Shown: positions 30,301 through 40,479 of the stretch, one piece after another | Position numbering within the stretch: the stretch's first letter is position 1 | Layout of the letters: the number at the start of each line of letters is the position of its first letter | NCBI GenBank assembly: GCA_963682055.1 | Contig: OY821744.1 | Span: 2,609,001 to 2,673,000 of the forward strand | Source: Primula veris | Taxonomy: Eukaryota; Streptophyta; Magnoliopsida; Ericales; Primulaceae | Reading direction: 5' to 3' | DNA length: 64,000 nucleotides | The notes under the pieces: model-generated | Seen by the model: only the letters and a program-made list of their open reading frames with translations | Databases searched by the model: none | Told to the model about the DNA's origin: nothing | Translations under genes and position numbers: made by a program

Positions 30301-30522
30301 CTACCGTTGCTTCCCAAGATCCTTCATCTCGAAGGCAAATCCAAAAATGGATCGCATAATAAAACACGCAAGGGCATAATACTTGTTCAAGTATCCCAAG
30401 CTGATCAAGTCCTCACTTAGGCGGTATACCACATCCGCTCGGATTATATTAATCCATATAGTGAACGTCTCAGTCAATTGAGATCGTGTTCCGTGGTCAG
30501 AAACTACTTGATTTAAGCACAT
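30301..30522 (-). pseudogene. Copia reverse transcriptase remnant
   Basis: The minus-strand frame contains MCLNQVVSDHG, LISLGYLNKYYALACFIMRS and FEMKDLGK, matching the end of the Copia RT domain. The stretch that should hold the catalytic YVDD box is deleted between GFAF and EMKDLGK. Confidence 0.85.
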
Positions 30523-31652
30523 GAAGTCACACAGGGACCTTCATCTATATCTCTTTCTCTAAATCCCCATAGAGATAAAACCGTGACCACATTCATGGCT
30601 GCATACTCAGTTTTTCGGAAACTACTAAACTGGTAAAGTAGGGGACTGTTATAATGTCCATTACGAGTAAATCAACCATCTCGTAATCAATTCCAAGGTG
30701 TGAGAGAAGTCTTGCGCTACTAGGCGAGCATTCTACAATCTCATTAATCTCATCACTTTTCCTTACGAATAACCAAATAAACGAACTCGTTTAACATTGG
30801 TGGTGTTGGAACTACAGGTCCGAACACACTTTCGCTAAGGAGTCTACTTGGATTGCAAGTTTCCATTAGTACAGTCTATTCTACGTTGACTTCAGGCAAC
30901 GGTACATGGTTCTCTGTCATAATTTGTTCATATTATCAGTCGTCACCGAATATATGAACAAGTAATCAATGACAGTCTCGTTTCGCTTCAATATCGTCTA
31001 AGATATCATGATCGACAGATATTTCGAGATTCTTAGGATGAGGAGGAAATCACACATCTCCTTGATCCTTTATAATCACGTGCGACAAACGAGTTTCAGT
31101 TCACCACCTCTGGGGATGAACGAATTAAGAACCGGTCAACTTCCTCATATATTAGGAAGGACGACAGACTGACGGCCGACGACAGCGTCCTTTGCTTGGC
31201 GGGTTCGGCCAAAGCAACGTGTTACGACAGGAACACGGCGTCCGACAGGAACGTCTATCCTTGCAAGCATTTTGCAGCAGGTATAAATGATCTCGTGACA
31301 TCTCATAAAGTCATTAAATGCGCCTGGAATTTAGTTAAACTTGAGGGAGTCTATGCACTTACTTATCACTAAGTGCAGTTTTGGGGATCAAGCTAAGACT
31401 GAGTGGGTTATGCCATGTTACTTCACGTCGTTCCTTATCAACGGTAACGTGTAAATCTCCCCCTAACGACGGGGAGAACAGTCTTAGCGATGTCACTTTC
31501 GCATATCATGCGGTAAAGAGATCGCTTGCCAAGGTTACTCTATCAAATGATAGGCAGGAGATTCATAATCGACTTATGTCACCTTCAGAGGTCCATATTT
31601 TGAACGCTATAGCGGCTCAATCAAAATATTAATTAAGCACTCCAAACACGCG

Positions 31653-31883
31653 TTAATATGAGACTTCTGGATCATAACCAGTAACCAGCTGGTACGCATA
31701 TGGTGTTTGAGTGTCTATGGGCCTCATAACGGACCAATGCAGCAAAATAGCATAACCCCACACGGAAATATAAATCTTGGTGCGCAAGACCAAGAAATGC
31801 GTGCAATTATTTGCAGTCGCATCATCAAACTTTCCGTGAGTCCATTTGGGTCTGAACATAATCGACAGGATGTTCAATTTCAA
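31653..31883 (-). pseudogene. Copia integrase remnant
   Basis: The minus-strand frame with KWTHGKFDDATANNC, WGYAILLHWSVMRP and YAYQLVTGYDPEVSYL resembles the C-terminal half of the Copia integrase core (AWGHAILHAAALIR.. type). Confidence 0.75.
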
Positions 31884-33235
31884 TTTCCAAACTCAGGTAA
31901 TTCAAATCGAAATTTCGATTATTACTCTTCGGAATTATCAAGTCGGCTAGACTTTTCAGGATAATCCGGATCATGGGCCATCAACTTAATGATAGGGCTA
32001 AAAGTTTGGAAAGTGCTGCATTTATGTGGACAACATTAAAATGTGACCATATTGTCGATGCATCAACCATAACCATTTATATTTATGGTCCGTCTTATGG
32101 TTGGATAAGTCCACAATAACTCCTTCAATTCTTTACAAGAATTCTACGAGTTCATTTCGTGATCTTTACACATACTAGTCTTTCAAAGTGAGCATTAATG
32201 CATGAATTTCGGATTAATCGCGAAATATATTCTCAGAGAGAATCCAAATGCGATGCGATTATAAATCAAGCATCGTCTTTTGACCCGGGAATATCTCATC
32301 CGGTCAATGCCACAATATCAAAATGCTCTTATCAATCGACGACAGGCGAATGATAGTACAGACAATCATGTCTTAGCATCTAAATCATTTATCATTTCGA
32401 CGACAGGCGAAATGATAAGGTAACTTTAAATACTTTAAAGATGTGGTAGCAACCACTTGAAAGACATTTCAACTCCTCTAAAATACGTTTTTGATCGTAT
32501 TGAATGGAGGCTATGTAAAGAAATTTAATTATTTCATGAGCTATTACCAGGTAAAACTGGTTTTCTCGAATATTTTATAACTCAACAAGGTACGGCAGGA
32601 CCTACATGAGTATAAGACCTCATACTTGACAAATCAATTTGGTTTTACCAAAGATTTCGATTTGGAACGACAGGTCCAGAATCGTTGTCACTGAGTACTC
32701 TTTTAGGCAAATAGTTGGTGAAATTATGTGGTACACTGTTACCCACTATTTCTAAAAAACCAACTACACCACAAGTATTGCCTAAAATTTCATAATTTAA
32801 AGTTTGGTCACATTTGTCAAAGGAATTTGCTCAAAACACTTTAAATTATTTCGAGAAATTTCGTAAACAGGCAAACCATAATCCAAAAGTATGTCCAAAT
32901 GGAAAAATCATAATCCAAATGGAAAAACATAATCCAAATGAGCGAAAAAATGGCTCAATGATTTATCAAAATCAATAAAGAAAGGTATCAAACTCATTTG
33001 AGCCACAAAATCGGGGGTCTCAATAGTTTCCTTTCAATTAACTTTAACCACATTAGCATTGGTTTTTCCACCTTTATAATAGTTGTGAACTATTTAAGGA
33101 GTAACCGTGCATGACCTTTGTCTTTATAGCATAGAGTTGGCTCATTGAGCATTATCTCTTGCTTTGTGACAACGGGCCATATTGTTCCTTTCAATTACTG
33201 TCTTGAAGCCACAGATTTTCGATTTTGACGATTGT

Positions 33236-33590
33236 CTAAAATCTCGCTTGGCTAGGCAATTCATCGGGATTGCGACAGTTCGAGACAAATAACACTTGTC
33301 TCGGTTCTCGATTCGTGGAAAAAAAATGTACACGAAGAGCATTAATATCAGGCAAACAATTCGCCATTGACCCAATAGGATTAAAACTACTCACCGGGGT
33401 AATTTTCTTATCCAATAACATATGGGCGATAAAGGAACATGGTGAATATAAATTCACGATACAGCTTATGGAATACAATTTCCAAGCTAGTATTTTGGTG
33501 AAGGATTGCTCCAATATGTCAATTTCAGACATTTGTTCACCATAGACGTCATCACGTCTCAAATGTGGCGGCGGAATATCATCAACGCCT
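33236..33590 (-). pseudogene. Copia gag remnant
   Basis: The minus strand reads RRDDVYGEQMSEIDILEQSF, resembling the CGEDITDEDMLEKTF segment of Copia gag. It is frame-broken further on. Confidence 0.55.
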
Positions 33591-34149
33591 TATCTTTCAT
33601 CTCGCTAGTAACAACAAACTCGTGTTTTACTCATCAAAGATGGCATCCAAAAAAAATTGGGCATCACATTTTTCACACATCAGGGTGAGTAACATGTGGT
33701 GACGGATTAAAATCAACGTTTAAACAGTCATTTCGCAAGTATGTTTTACGATTTTTCTCATCATAGATGGCATCCAACATGTGTTGGGAGTTCTGGATTA
33801 TTTATCATATAAAACGACTGGTTTATATGTTTATGGTTTGCACAAGCACAAACTTTTTTTCGAAACGACAGGTTCGAAAACATTAGTTTTGCTTCTCATG
33901 TGAATCGGTTTTCATTGATCGAACGACGGGTCGATACTGAAACAACAATTCGGCGAAACATACATCACTATATAAACACACTCGGGGAAATTATTATTTA
34001 GTCAACCCCTTTCGGTAGCTCTACTTGAAAAACGACCAGGAAAGACGGTGAGGGTGGAGGGCACGAATGCCACTTAAAACCCGACCTCATTAGGATATCG
34101 ACTTCCGCCTATATCTTTCCTAGACATCGTATCCAAATAGGTGAGCCTA

Positions 34150-35395
34150 GTTAGGGAAGGTTCATAATTTTTCCAACTTAAATGTGAAAATATATGATTT
34201 CGCAAATTACCATATTTTTAAACATGGTAGTGATAAATATTTAGATTGTACCTGTTGCCATGATTAATAATTCTAACATGGTAGCACATATTGCTAATAA
34301 GGAAATTAATTAAGGTTATCAATCTAAATCTACCAAGTTACACTAGCAATATATAATTCAATCTTTTATTATTATGCCGTATGTGTATATTTTATTAATG
34401 GTAATTACAGCATGCAGAGGTACAATATATATAATTACTAATTTACCATATCACATGCAGGGAGGGAAAATTTTAATTATAATTATACAGTATACATGCA
34501 AGTTCTATATATGGTAATTTTTAAAACCAATTTACCAATTACACTAGCAATATATGAATAAATATTATACAAATCTATTGCTTTTATGTGTAAATTTTAT
34601 TCAGGGGAGTTTAAAAAAATGCAGTACCATATACAAGGAAACAAAGTATATGGCAATTTACATATTATACGATTTGTATTCCTTTTTAAATATATACGGT
34701 GGTGTTAGCAGATCAAACCCTAAAGTACACATGTCGTTCTAAATCAATAAAGAAACATGGCATTGTTTTCTTTGTCTAACATGGGATTATGTAATAGTTT
34801 CAATCATGCTGCAGTGATCTAATTTGACTTTTACAAGTCATAAACAAGTCCCTACATACATATGTGCTATATAGTGTAACTAATTACGTTAATTCCTTAT
34901 CATAACAACTTATATGTGAGGGCAGTACACATGTTTGGTTTCTATGTCTTCAATAAACATGCATTTTTATATGTTCTTTTATGGATTGTTTTATACATAC
35001 ACTGTATTGATTCGTGGATGGGTAGTAACCAGTTTGATATTACGATTATATTTCTACAGGAACACAAGATCTAAATCAAGTTTAATTACATGATGGAATA
35101 ATTAACTATGACCAATTCCAGCATCTTTTAATCCAAGCATGCATAGACGAGCAATATATAGTTTTTCTTTAAAAACATGCGTTTGATAGTTGGTAGGTGT
35201 AAACATATAAAAAAAATATATACCGTACTCTTGGTATGTTAGGGACGCCCGCTAGAATAGTTTAAAAACTTCAAACATTGGCCGTATGTTTATAACCTAC
35301 TCTTCGAGCTTAAACCCTCGTCTTCGAACAAATACCCAAATCTCCTAAATTCCGCGAGCGTATATCCTATTTTTACGAGCAAAGTGCTGATAACG
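34150..35395. other. Copia 5' internal leader
   Basis: About 1.2 kb of AT-rich non-coding sequence between the gag remnant and the 5' LTR. Nothing further recognised. Confidence 0.55.
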
Positions 35396-35598
35396 TGTTG
35401 TGTGACACTATTAGCTATGTATTTAGGGAGACAGAAGTAGAGAGAGAGGGGGAATAGTATAGTCTTTTATTATGAATGAATATGAATGGAATGTCAAATA
35501 CAAGACCCCTAGCCCTCTTTATATAGATAGAGGGTTAGGGTTACAAGCCCATCTGGGCCCATTAAGTAAAAGCCCAAGAGTCCAATAATCTTACAACA
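35396..35598 (-). repeat. Copia 5' LTR
   Basis: A 203-bp LTR that appears identical to 28580-28782, followed by the target duplication GTTTT. Confidence 0.93.
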
Positions 35599-36080
35599 GT
35601 TTTTAATTTTTAAATAATTTTTTCGATTATTTGGATTTTTAATGACATATGTACCTATTTGTAAATAAGTTCACAAAATATGTATTTTTTTTATAAAAAA
35701 TTTGTCAGTTTCAAAATAATCAACTTTTTTTATAAATAACTTTCTAAATATATACCCAAATTATCATTTTTCAAAAAGAAAAAAAAAACCTACTAGTAGG
35801 AACCCGGAAAAACCGAACCGATAACCGAACCGAAAAAAATCAAAAATAAAACCGAAAAATAAGCGAGAAAACCGAAAAAATCCGAAAGACCAAAAAACCC
35901 GATTCGATTCGGTCGAAAAAATTAAAAAAACCAAAACACAAAAAAAATAACAAAAAAAAATATACTCTATTTCGGTTTCGTTTATCTTTTAGGATCAACA
36001 AACCCTACCGAAAGAAGGCTTCAAGTAGCAGCACAAAGACTAGATAGATAGATACAAAGTATATATATATATAGAGAGAG
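35599..36080 (+). promoter_or_regulatory. CDC26-TTM3 upstream region
   Basis: AT-rich sequence with an AACCGAA/AAACCGAAAA low-complexity tract (35800-35950), then GATAGATAGATA, a TATATATATA run and GAGAGAG directly before ATG 36081. It is duplicated at 1593-2101. The Copia element separates it from its former upstream sequence (28540-28579). Confidence 0.6.
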
Positions 36081-36275
36081 ATGCTAAGGAGAAAGCCAAG
36101 CAAGATCGAAGTAAGAGTAGAAGACGACAAACACGAGATCGAAGAAGCTCGCCGTAACATCTCCGTCGCCGCCGTAACCACCACCACTGGCGCCGCCTCA
36201 CTTCTCCACCACTTTGACAACAAAGAGCCTTCTAATAACCCACCCTCCAAATCCCAACGTATTGGTATCTCCTAA
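36081..36275 (+). CDS. CDC26: Anaphase-promoting complex subunit CDC26 (first cistron)
   Basis: A 64-residue protein starting MLRRKPSKIEVRVEDDKHEI, the conserved N-terminus of CDC26/APC12, and ending near SKSQRIGIS with the conserved RIG. Family knowledge: CDC26 stabilises the TPR subunit APC6/CDC16 in the nuclear ubiquitin ligase that drives mitotic exit; the N-terminal residues contact the TPR groove. The middle is Ala/Thr-rich (VAAVTTTTGAA). A donor-like GTATCT at 36265 overlaps the last codons, so a spliced form with a different C-terminus is possible. TTM3 lies downstream on the same strand with no ATG between, as in the CDC26-TTM3 bicistronic transcript described in Arabidopsis. Confidence 0.88.
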   Translation: MLRRKPSKIEVRVEDDKHEIEEARRNISVAAVTTTTGAASLLHHFDNKEPSNNPPSKSQRIGIS

Positions 36276-36971
36276 TTTAATTTTCCCTTTTTTTTTTTTC
36301 TTATATTGTTTAAATAAAAATAAACCCTTTTTGAAAAAAACTTGTTTTTATCCCTCCAAATCTCGTAAATCAATCCTCTTAATTAGTTAATTATCCTTTT
36401 TTCTTTAATTAATTAAATAAAAAAAACCCTTATTGAAAAAGTTACTTACTTTGGTTTCAATCTTTTACTTACCCAAGTTTTATTAAGAAAAAACTTGTTT
36501 TTATCTCTCCAAATCTCATAAATCAATTTTCTAAATTAGTTAATTATCCTTTTTTCTTTAATTAATTAAATAAAAGTAACCCTTATTGAAAAAGTCACCT
36601 ACTTTGTTTCTATTTTGATTTAAAGGTCCAATCTTTCATATACCCAACTAATTTGAAGATAAACCCTAGTAATAAATCATCATTTTGTCCTAGGAATCAC
36701 TGGTTTTGGATAAATATTAAATCTTTAAGAACACCCAAGTTTGGAAAATTAGAAAAAGACCTTGATTTTTATTAAGCTTTATTATAGAAAAAAACTCAAT
36801 TTGTTCAAAGTGATAGTTTTTAGAAATTACTTCCGAAACCCAAAGTTTTGAAATACCCCAATTTGGTTATATTTTCAATCTTTTTGAAAAATCTCGAATT
36901 ACCCAGATCTCGAAAAACTTTATTCTTGAAAAAACCAAATTGCTTTAAGCTTCAATTTTGAAAAAAACCCG
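36276..36971 (+). promoter_or_regulatory. AUG-free spacer between CDC26 and TTM3
   Basis: A 696-nt AT-rich spacer that contains no ATG at all on the + strand (read base by base), although its composition would give several by chance. It includes a tandem duplication (AAACTTGTTTTTATC(C/T)CTCC at about 36339 and 36491). Possible acceptor sites (for example TTATAG at about 36781-36786) mean that part may be an intron. The lack of ATG fits ribosomes resuming scanning after CDC26 and starting at ATG 36972. Confidence 0.7.
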
Positions 36972-37577
36972 ATGGAGGTTGAAGTGAAGCTCCGTTTACC
37001 AAACTCTGTCGCTCACCAGAGCGTCCTCTCTCTCCTCTCCCCCTTCCATGTCGTCACGCACTGCCAGCAGAACAACTTTTTTGACGGCGCATCCGGTGAG
37101 TTATCTGCCAAACGCGCCATCCTTCGTCTCCGCTTCTACGGGGAGGATTCGAGATGTGTTCTCTCTCTGAAAGAAAAAGCCGTGATTTCCAACGGAGTTA
37201 GCCGAGTTGAAGAGGACGAAGAGGATATCAACCCGATTATAGGACGTGAGTGTGTATCTAACCCTAATAAGCTTAGGGAAATCGAGTCGAGGATAATGAA
37301 GAGGGTGAGTGAGGAGTTTGATGTGAATGAAGGGGGTTTTGTGTGCTTGGGAGGGTTTAGGAATGTGAGGGGTGTTCATAAGTGGAAAGTGTTGACATTG
37401 GAAATCGACGAAACTATGTTCGATTTCGGTACTTGTTATGAGATAGAGTGTGAGAGTGACAAACCCGACGAAGCTAAGGAGTTGATTGAGGGATTTTTGA
37501 AGGAAAATGGAATTGCTTACTCTTACTCTGTGGTTTCCAAGTTTGCGATTTTTCGGTCCGGGAAGATTCCTGAGTAA
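36972..37577 (+). CDS. TTM3: Triphosphate tunnel metalloenzyme 3 (CYTH domain, second cistron)
   Basis: A 201-residue protein with the CYTH ExExK signature at the start (E2, E4, K6 in MEVEVKLRL). Basic and acidic tunnel strands follow: RAILRLRFY, CVLSLKEKA, SRVEEDEEDI, LTLEIDET, CYEIECES, and the end KFAIFRSGKIPE matches the Arabidopsis TTM3 C-terminus. Reaction: divalent-metal-dependent hydrolysis of inorganic triphosphate, as known for TTM3. Single-exon CDS; a GTAAGT donor overlaps the stop codon (CCTGAGTAAGTCG), so splicing to the acceptor before 37719 would extend the tail by a few residues. It follows CDC26 on the same strand with no promoter-like TATA between them, so co-transcription is likely. 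Confidence 0.92.
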   Translation: MEVEVKLRLPNSVAHQSVLSLLSPFHVVTHCQQNNFFDGASGELSAKRAILRLRFYGEDSRCVLSLKEKAVISNGVSRVEEDEEDINPIIGRECVSNPNKLREIESRIMKRVSEEFDVNEGGFVCLGGFRNVRGVHKWKVLTLEIDETMFDFGTCYEIECESDKPDEAKELIEGFLKENGIAYSYSVVSKFAIFRSGKIPE

Positions 37578-40479
37578 GTCGATTTATCCATTTTCCATTC
37601 ATTTAAATAGTATCACATTTGATTCATCATTTCCTTAATTAATTGCCTATTTATATATCGTGCGGTGCGCTGTAATGATTAACACTAAGTTCTTAGTTTT
37701 AATCACTTGTGGAACAGGGATAAGAATCATGTAGTGAAGATGAATCTTGGAATGGGCTAAAATTTATGTTTTTGTTTTGTGGTGCTGTAAAAATGGATAT
37801 TATTATCATTTACCTAGCTTAGGCAGGATTCTACCCTAATTTGTATGTTGACCTGTAAAGTGAATTTTATTTCTCATCCTTGTAACGTTGTTTAGTGCTG
37901 AAAGTGTTGAAAATCTCTCACTTCTTAGTACCTGTAAAGGAACTCGTGGATTTCTAAAATCAGGGTGCTTTCGAGGTAGTTACTCTTCAAAGTCTACTCG
38001 GACTCATAGACCAAACGAGTCTCTTCGTTTAGAACACTGAAAGTTTTGGACTATAATATCCTTCACTTATAAAATTAGACACGTTTTGCTGTTTAAATAG
38101 TGTGACCAGATTCCTTTTATATTTTTCTTCGCCATTTATCTTCATTCCCCACTGGTTGGATTGATTATAAGCTACCCTCTTAAAGCACTCCCTTCCTGCT
38201 TCTCTGAAGACTAAGGAATGTAACAATTTAGATATTTTCTGATCTGTTTTCGTTAAATACATTAATGCATAGAGTACTTGATATTCTCTTTGTTTTGTGA
38301 TGGGGATTTACCTTTGTGGTGACTCTGCAGTAACAAATGTTTTCTGTAAACTAATTTGGTTGTGCAAGTCTTGCGATAAATATATTTTGTTGCCAATTAG
38401 ATGAGTGTAAACTACTTAAAAGTTCAACATGTTTGTTGGCATGGATGGGAAAAGTTTTTTGTTTGTTTTGTGTTGATAGTTCCTCCTCAAAATCTACTCG
38501 GAGTTATAGTCCAACGGAGTTTATTCTTTCTTGAACCCTCAAGTTTTGGCCTACTGTATCCGCCGTCTAGAAAAAGGACACGATTTGCTGTTCGAGTCAG
38601 ATTCTTTTTCTATTTTTCTTCGCCATATAACTTAATTTCCCATTGGTTGGATTATAAGCTAGCCTCTTAAAGCGCTCCCTTCTTGTATCTCGGATTGCTT
38701 AGGAATCTAACAATTCAGATATTGTTTGTTAAACAGGATTATTTCCCAACCCTTTTGCGTAGTAAATAATTTTTCTCACTCATCACCGTGAATTGTTTTC
38801 CAGGCAGAAAAATGATAATTTTTTATAATTCAGTTGCTTTTCACTTGTTAAAACCTGGAAAACAACTCGTAAGCTCCTAAAACTTTGGCGCTTTCGGCTC
38901 GTATGCTAATTATTTTTTCTTTTACAAACTAATTCGAATTAGATTATATAGTCCATGTAACAATAACTTAGCTTTTTGGTGCCATTGCAATGAATGAAAT
39001 TTGTTTAACTGCTTTTATGATTGTGTAAATTGATGGATAAAATTTAATATTGAACGCCATTGGATGTTTTTTTTTTTTTTTTTTGATAAATGAAAACCTC
39101 ATAACATTAAGATAAGTTTTTCTCAATACATGCCCATAAGAGGTCAGGCAGTACATACGAAAGCGAAATCGCAACATTATCTCAATACACGCCCATTGGA
39201 TGACTTTAATCATTACTCATTCTCTCTCTCTCTCTTTTCTGTTTTTTATAGGTTGATGGCTGAATGATCCAACTATATCTATTTACATATTTGAAGCGAG
39301 AGAAGTACATATGATGAGAGACGACCATGTTGAAGATTGCTCCTCGTATGAAGTGGAAGAGATTAATCAGTCAAGATTAGAAGAATCGGTCGTTTTTTAT
39401 ATTTCATTTCCAAATTGCAAAACTTTTAGCTTTATTTACTAGTACTTTCTCATTTTCCAGCATAATAAGTTTACGAGTTATGAATGGTCTTTCTTCCTTG
39501 TAATGTGATTCCAATGAAATAAGCATTTGCCCCTCAAAAAAGTAACGTTCATATTCTAGATGAGTTTTAGGAACCCAAATTGTTTCAGCATGAGATAGCT
39601 TTATATACTTGGTGCTCCATATTTTTGCCTTTTTGCTGTATAATATAATTTTCCTGGTGAATGGTTTTGTTGTTCAGTGTTAGTTAATTCATAATGATTT
39701 GGAGACAAAACGACTTTTACACATGACTGAAAGAAGTGAACGAAACAATTGAGATTTTTAACAATTGTTTCACAGAGGATTTTGTATATTGCCAGAATTG
39801 CTCAAAAGAGCAAACAGATCCACACATGAACTTTTACATTACCGTGCTGTACATGTATGATACGTTTAATTCCATTACCGTTACAATATCACCTTCGGTA
39901 TACCGCACATTTGGGATATAATTTAGTATGGCATGTTACATTTTTATAGTATATTTTTGTTCCTCGTGTCTACTTAGTTCCTGATCCGTGTCCCTGATTC
40001 CCACATGTTTCCGACTCGGAAAGAGTACGAGTGCTACATAGGTGACATTGCATTTAACCTTTAATTAAATTCGCCTTCTCAAGTTTAGTGAATCTTGAAA
40101 ATTTACCGTAATTTCATAAGCAAATATGGAAGAATAAATTTTTTATTAATGATGGGAAATGCTATCCTTATAGCAGTATCCTTCAATTAAGTTCATGCAT
40201 TTGTGTGTTAACTTTTTTGTAAAAAAAATAGTACCATTTCCAAATATTAGTGAAATTGAATACATGTATTTGATAATGAATATTTTGATTTTTTGAAAAT
40301 GTATTTAGTAGCATTAGTTAGCATTTAATACTCATATAGTACAAAATTAAAATTTAATAACATTGACTGATTAAATAATTAATTAAGCAAAATTTGGCTC
40401 GACCATATATAAGAATGTGCTTCCTATTACTTAATAAGAGAAAAAAAAAATCAAGCAATTTTTTTTTTAATATTTCACC
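37578..40479. repeat. TTM3 3' region and intergenic space with a diverged tandem duplication
   Basis: Segments about 37987-38240 and 38485-38720 are diverged copies (TCTACTCGGA, GTTTTGG(A/C)CTA, ACGATTTGCTGTT or ACGTTTTGCTGTT, TTTTTCTTCGCCAT, TTGGTTGGATTATAAGCTA-like) about 490 bp apart. Spliced 3' UTR exons are possible (acceptor-like TTTTTTATAG at 39251). No further protein gene seen up to 40479. Confidence 0.55.
39067..39192 (-). mobile_element. 5'-truncated LINE- or SINE-like retroposon
   Basis: A 126-bp insert starting with a poly-T run on + (poly-A end on -), flanked by a perfect 10-bp duplication CCATTGGATG (39057-39066 and 39193-39202). The minus-strand 3' end GGTTTTCATTTATC followed by poly-A resembles plant L1 3' ends. 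Confidence 0.7.

Larger units (their letters stand above)
28580..35598 (-). mobile_element. Copia-type LTR retrotransposon, young insertion with decayed coding region
   Basis: The 7019-bp element has two 203-bp LTRs (28580-28782 and 35396-35598) that look identical by eye and 5-bp target duplications GTTTT (28575-28579 and 35599-35603). It reads on the minus strand: a purine-rich tract (AAAGGGGGAG) abuts the left (3') LTR and a primer-binding-site-like ATCAGCAC lies next to the right (5') LTR. Remnants appear in Copia order on the minus strand: gag near 33.5 kb, integrase near 31.8 kb, reverse transcriptase near 30.4 kb and RNase H near 29.85 kb, all frame-broken. Identical LTRs with a dead interior imply mobilisation in trans by a related element. 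It inserted about 480 bp upstream of CDC26. Confidence 0.93.

Noticed and set aside
31381..31632. A + strand frame of 83 codons inside the Copia element
   Set aside because: Opposite to the coding strand of the element and without a domain; background frame.
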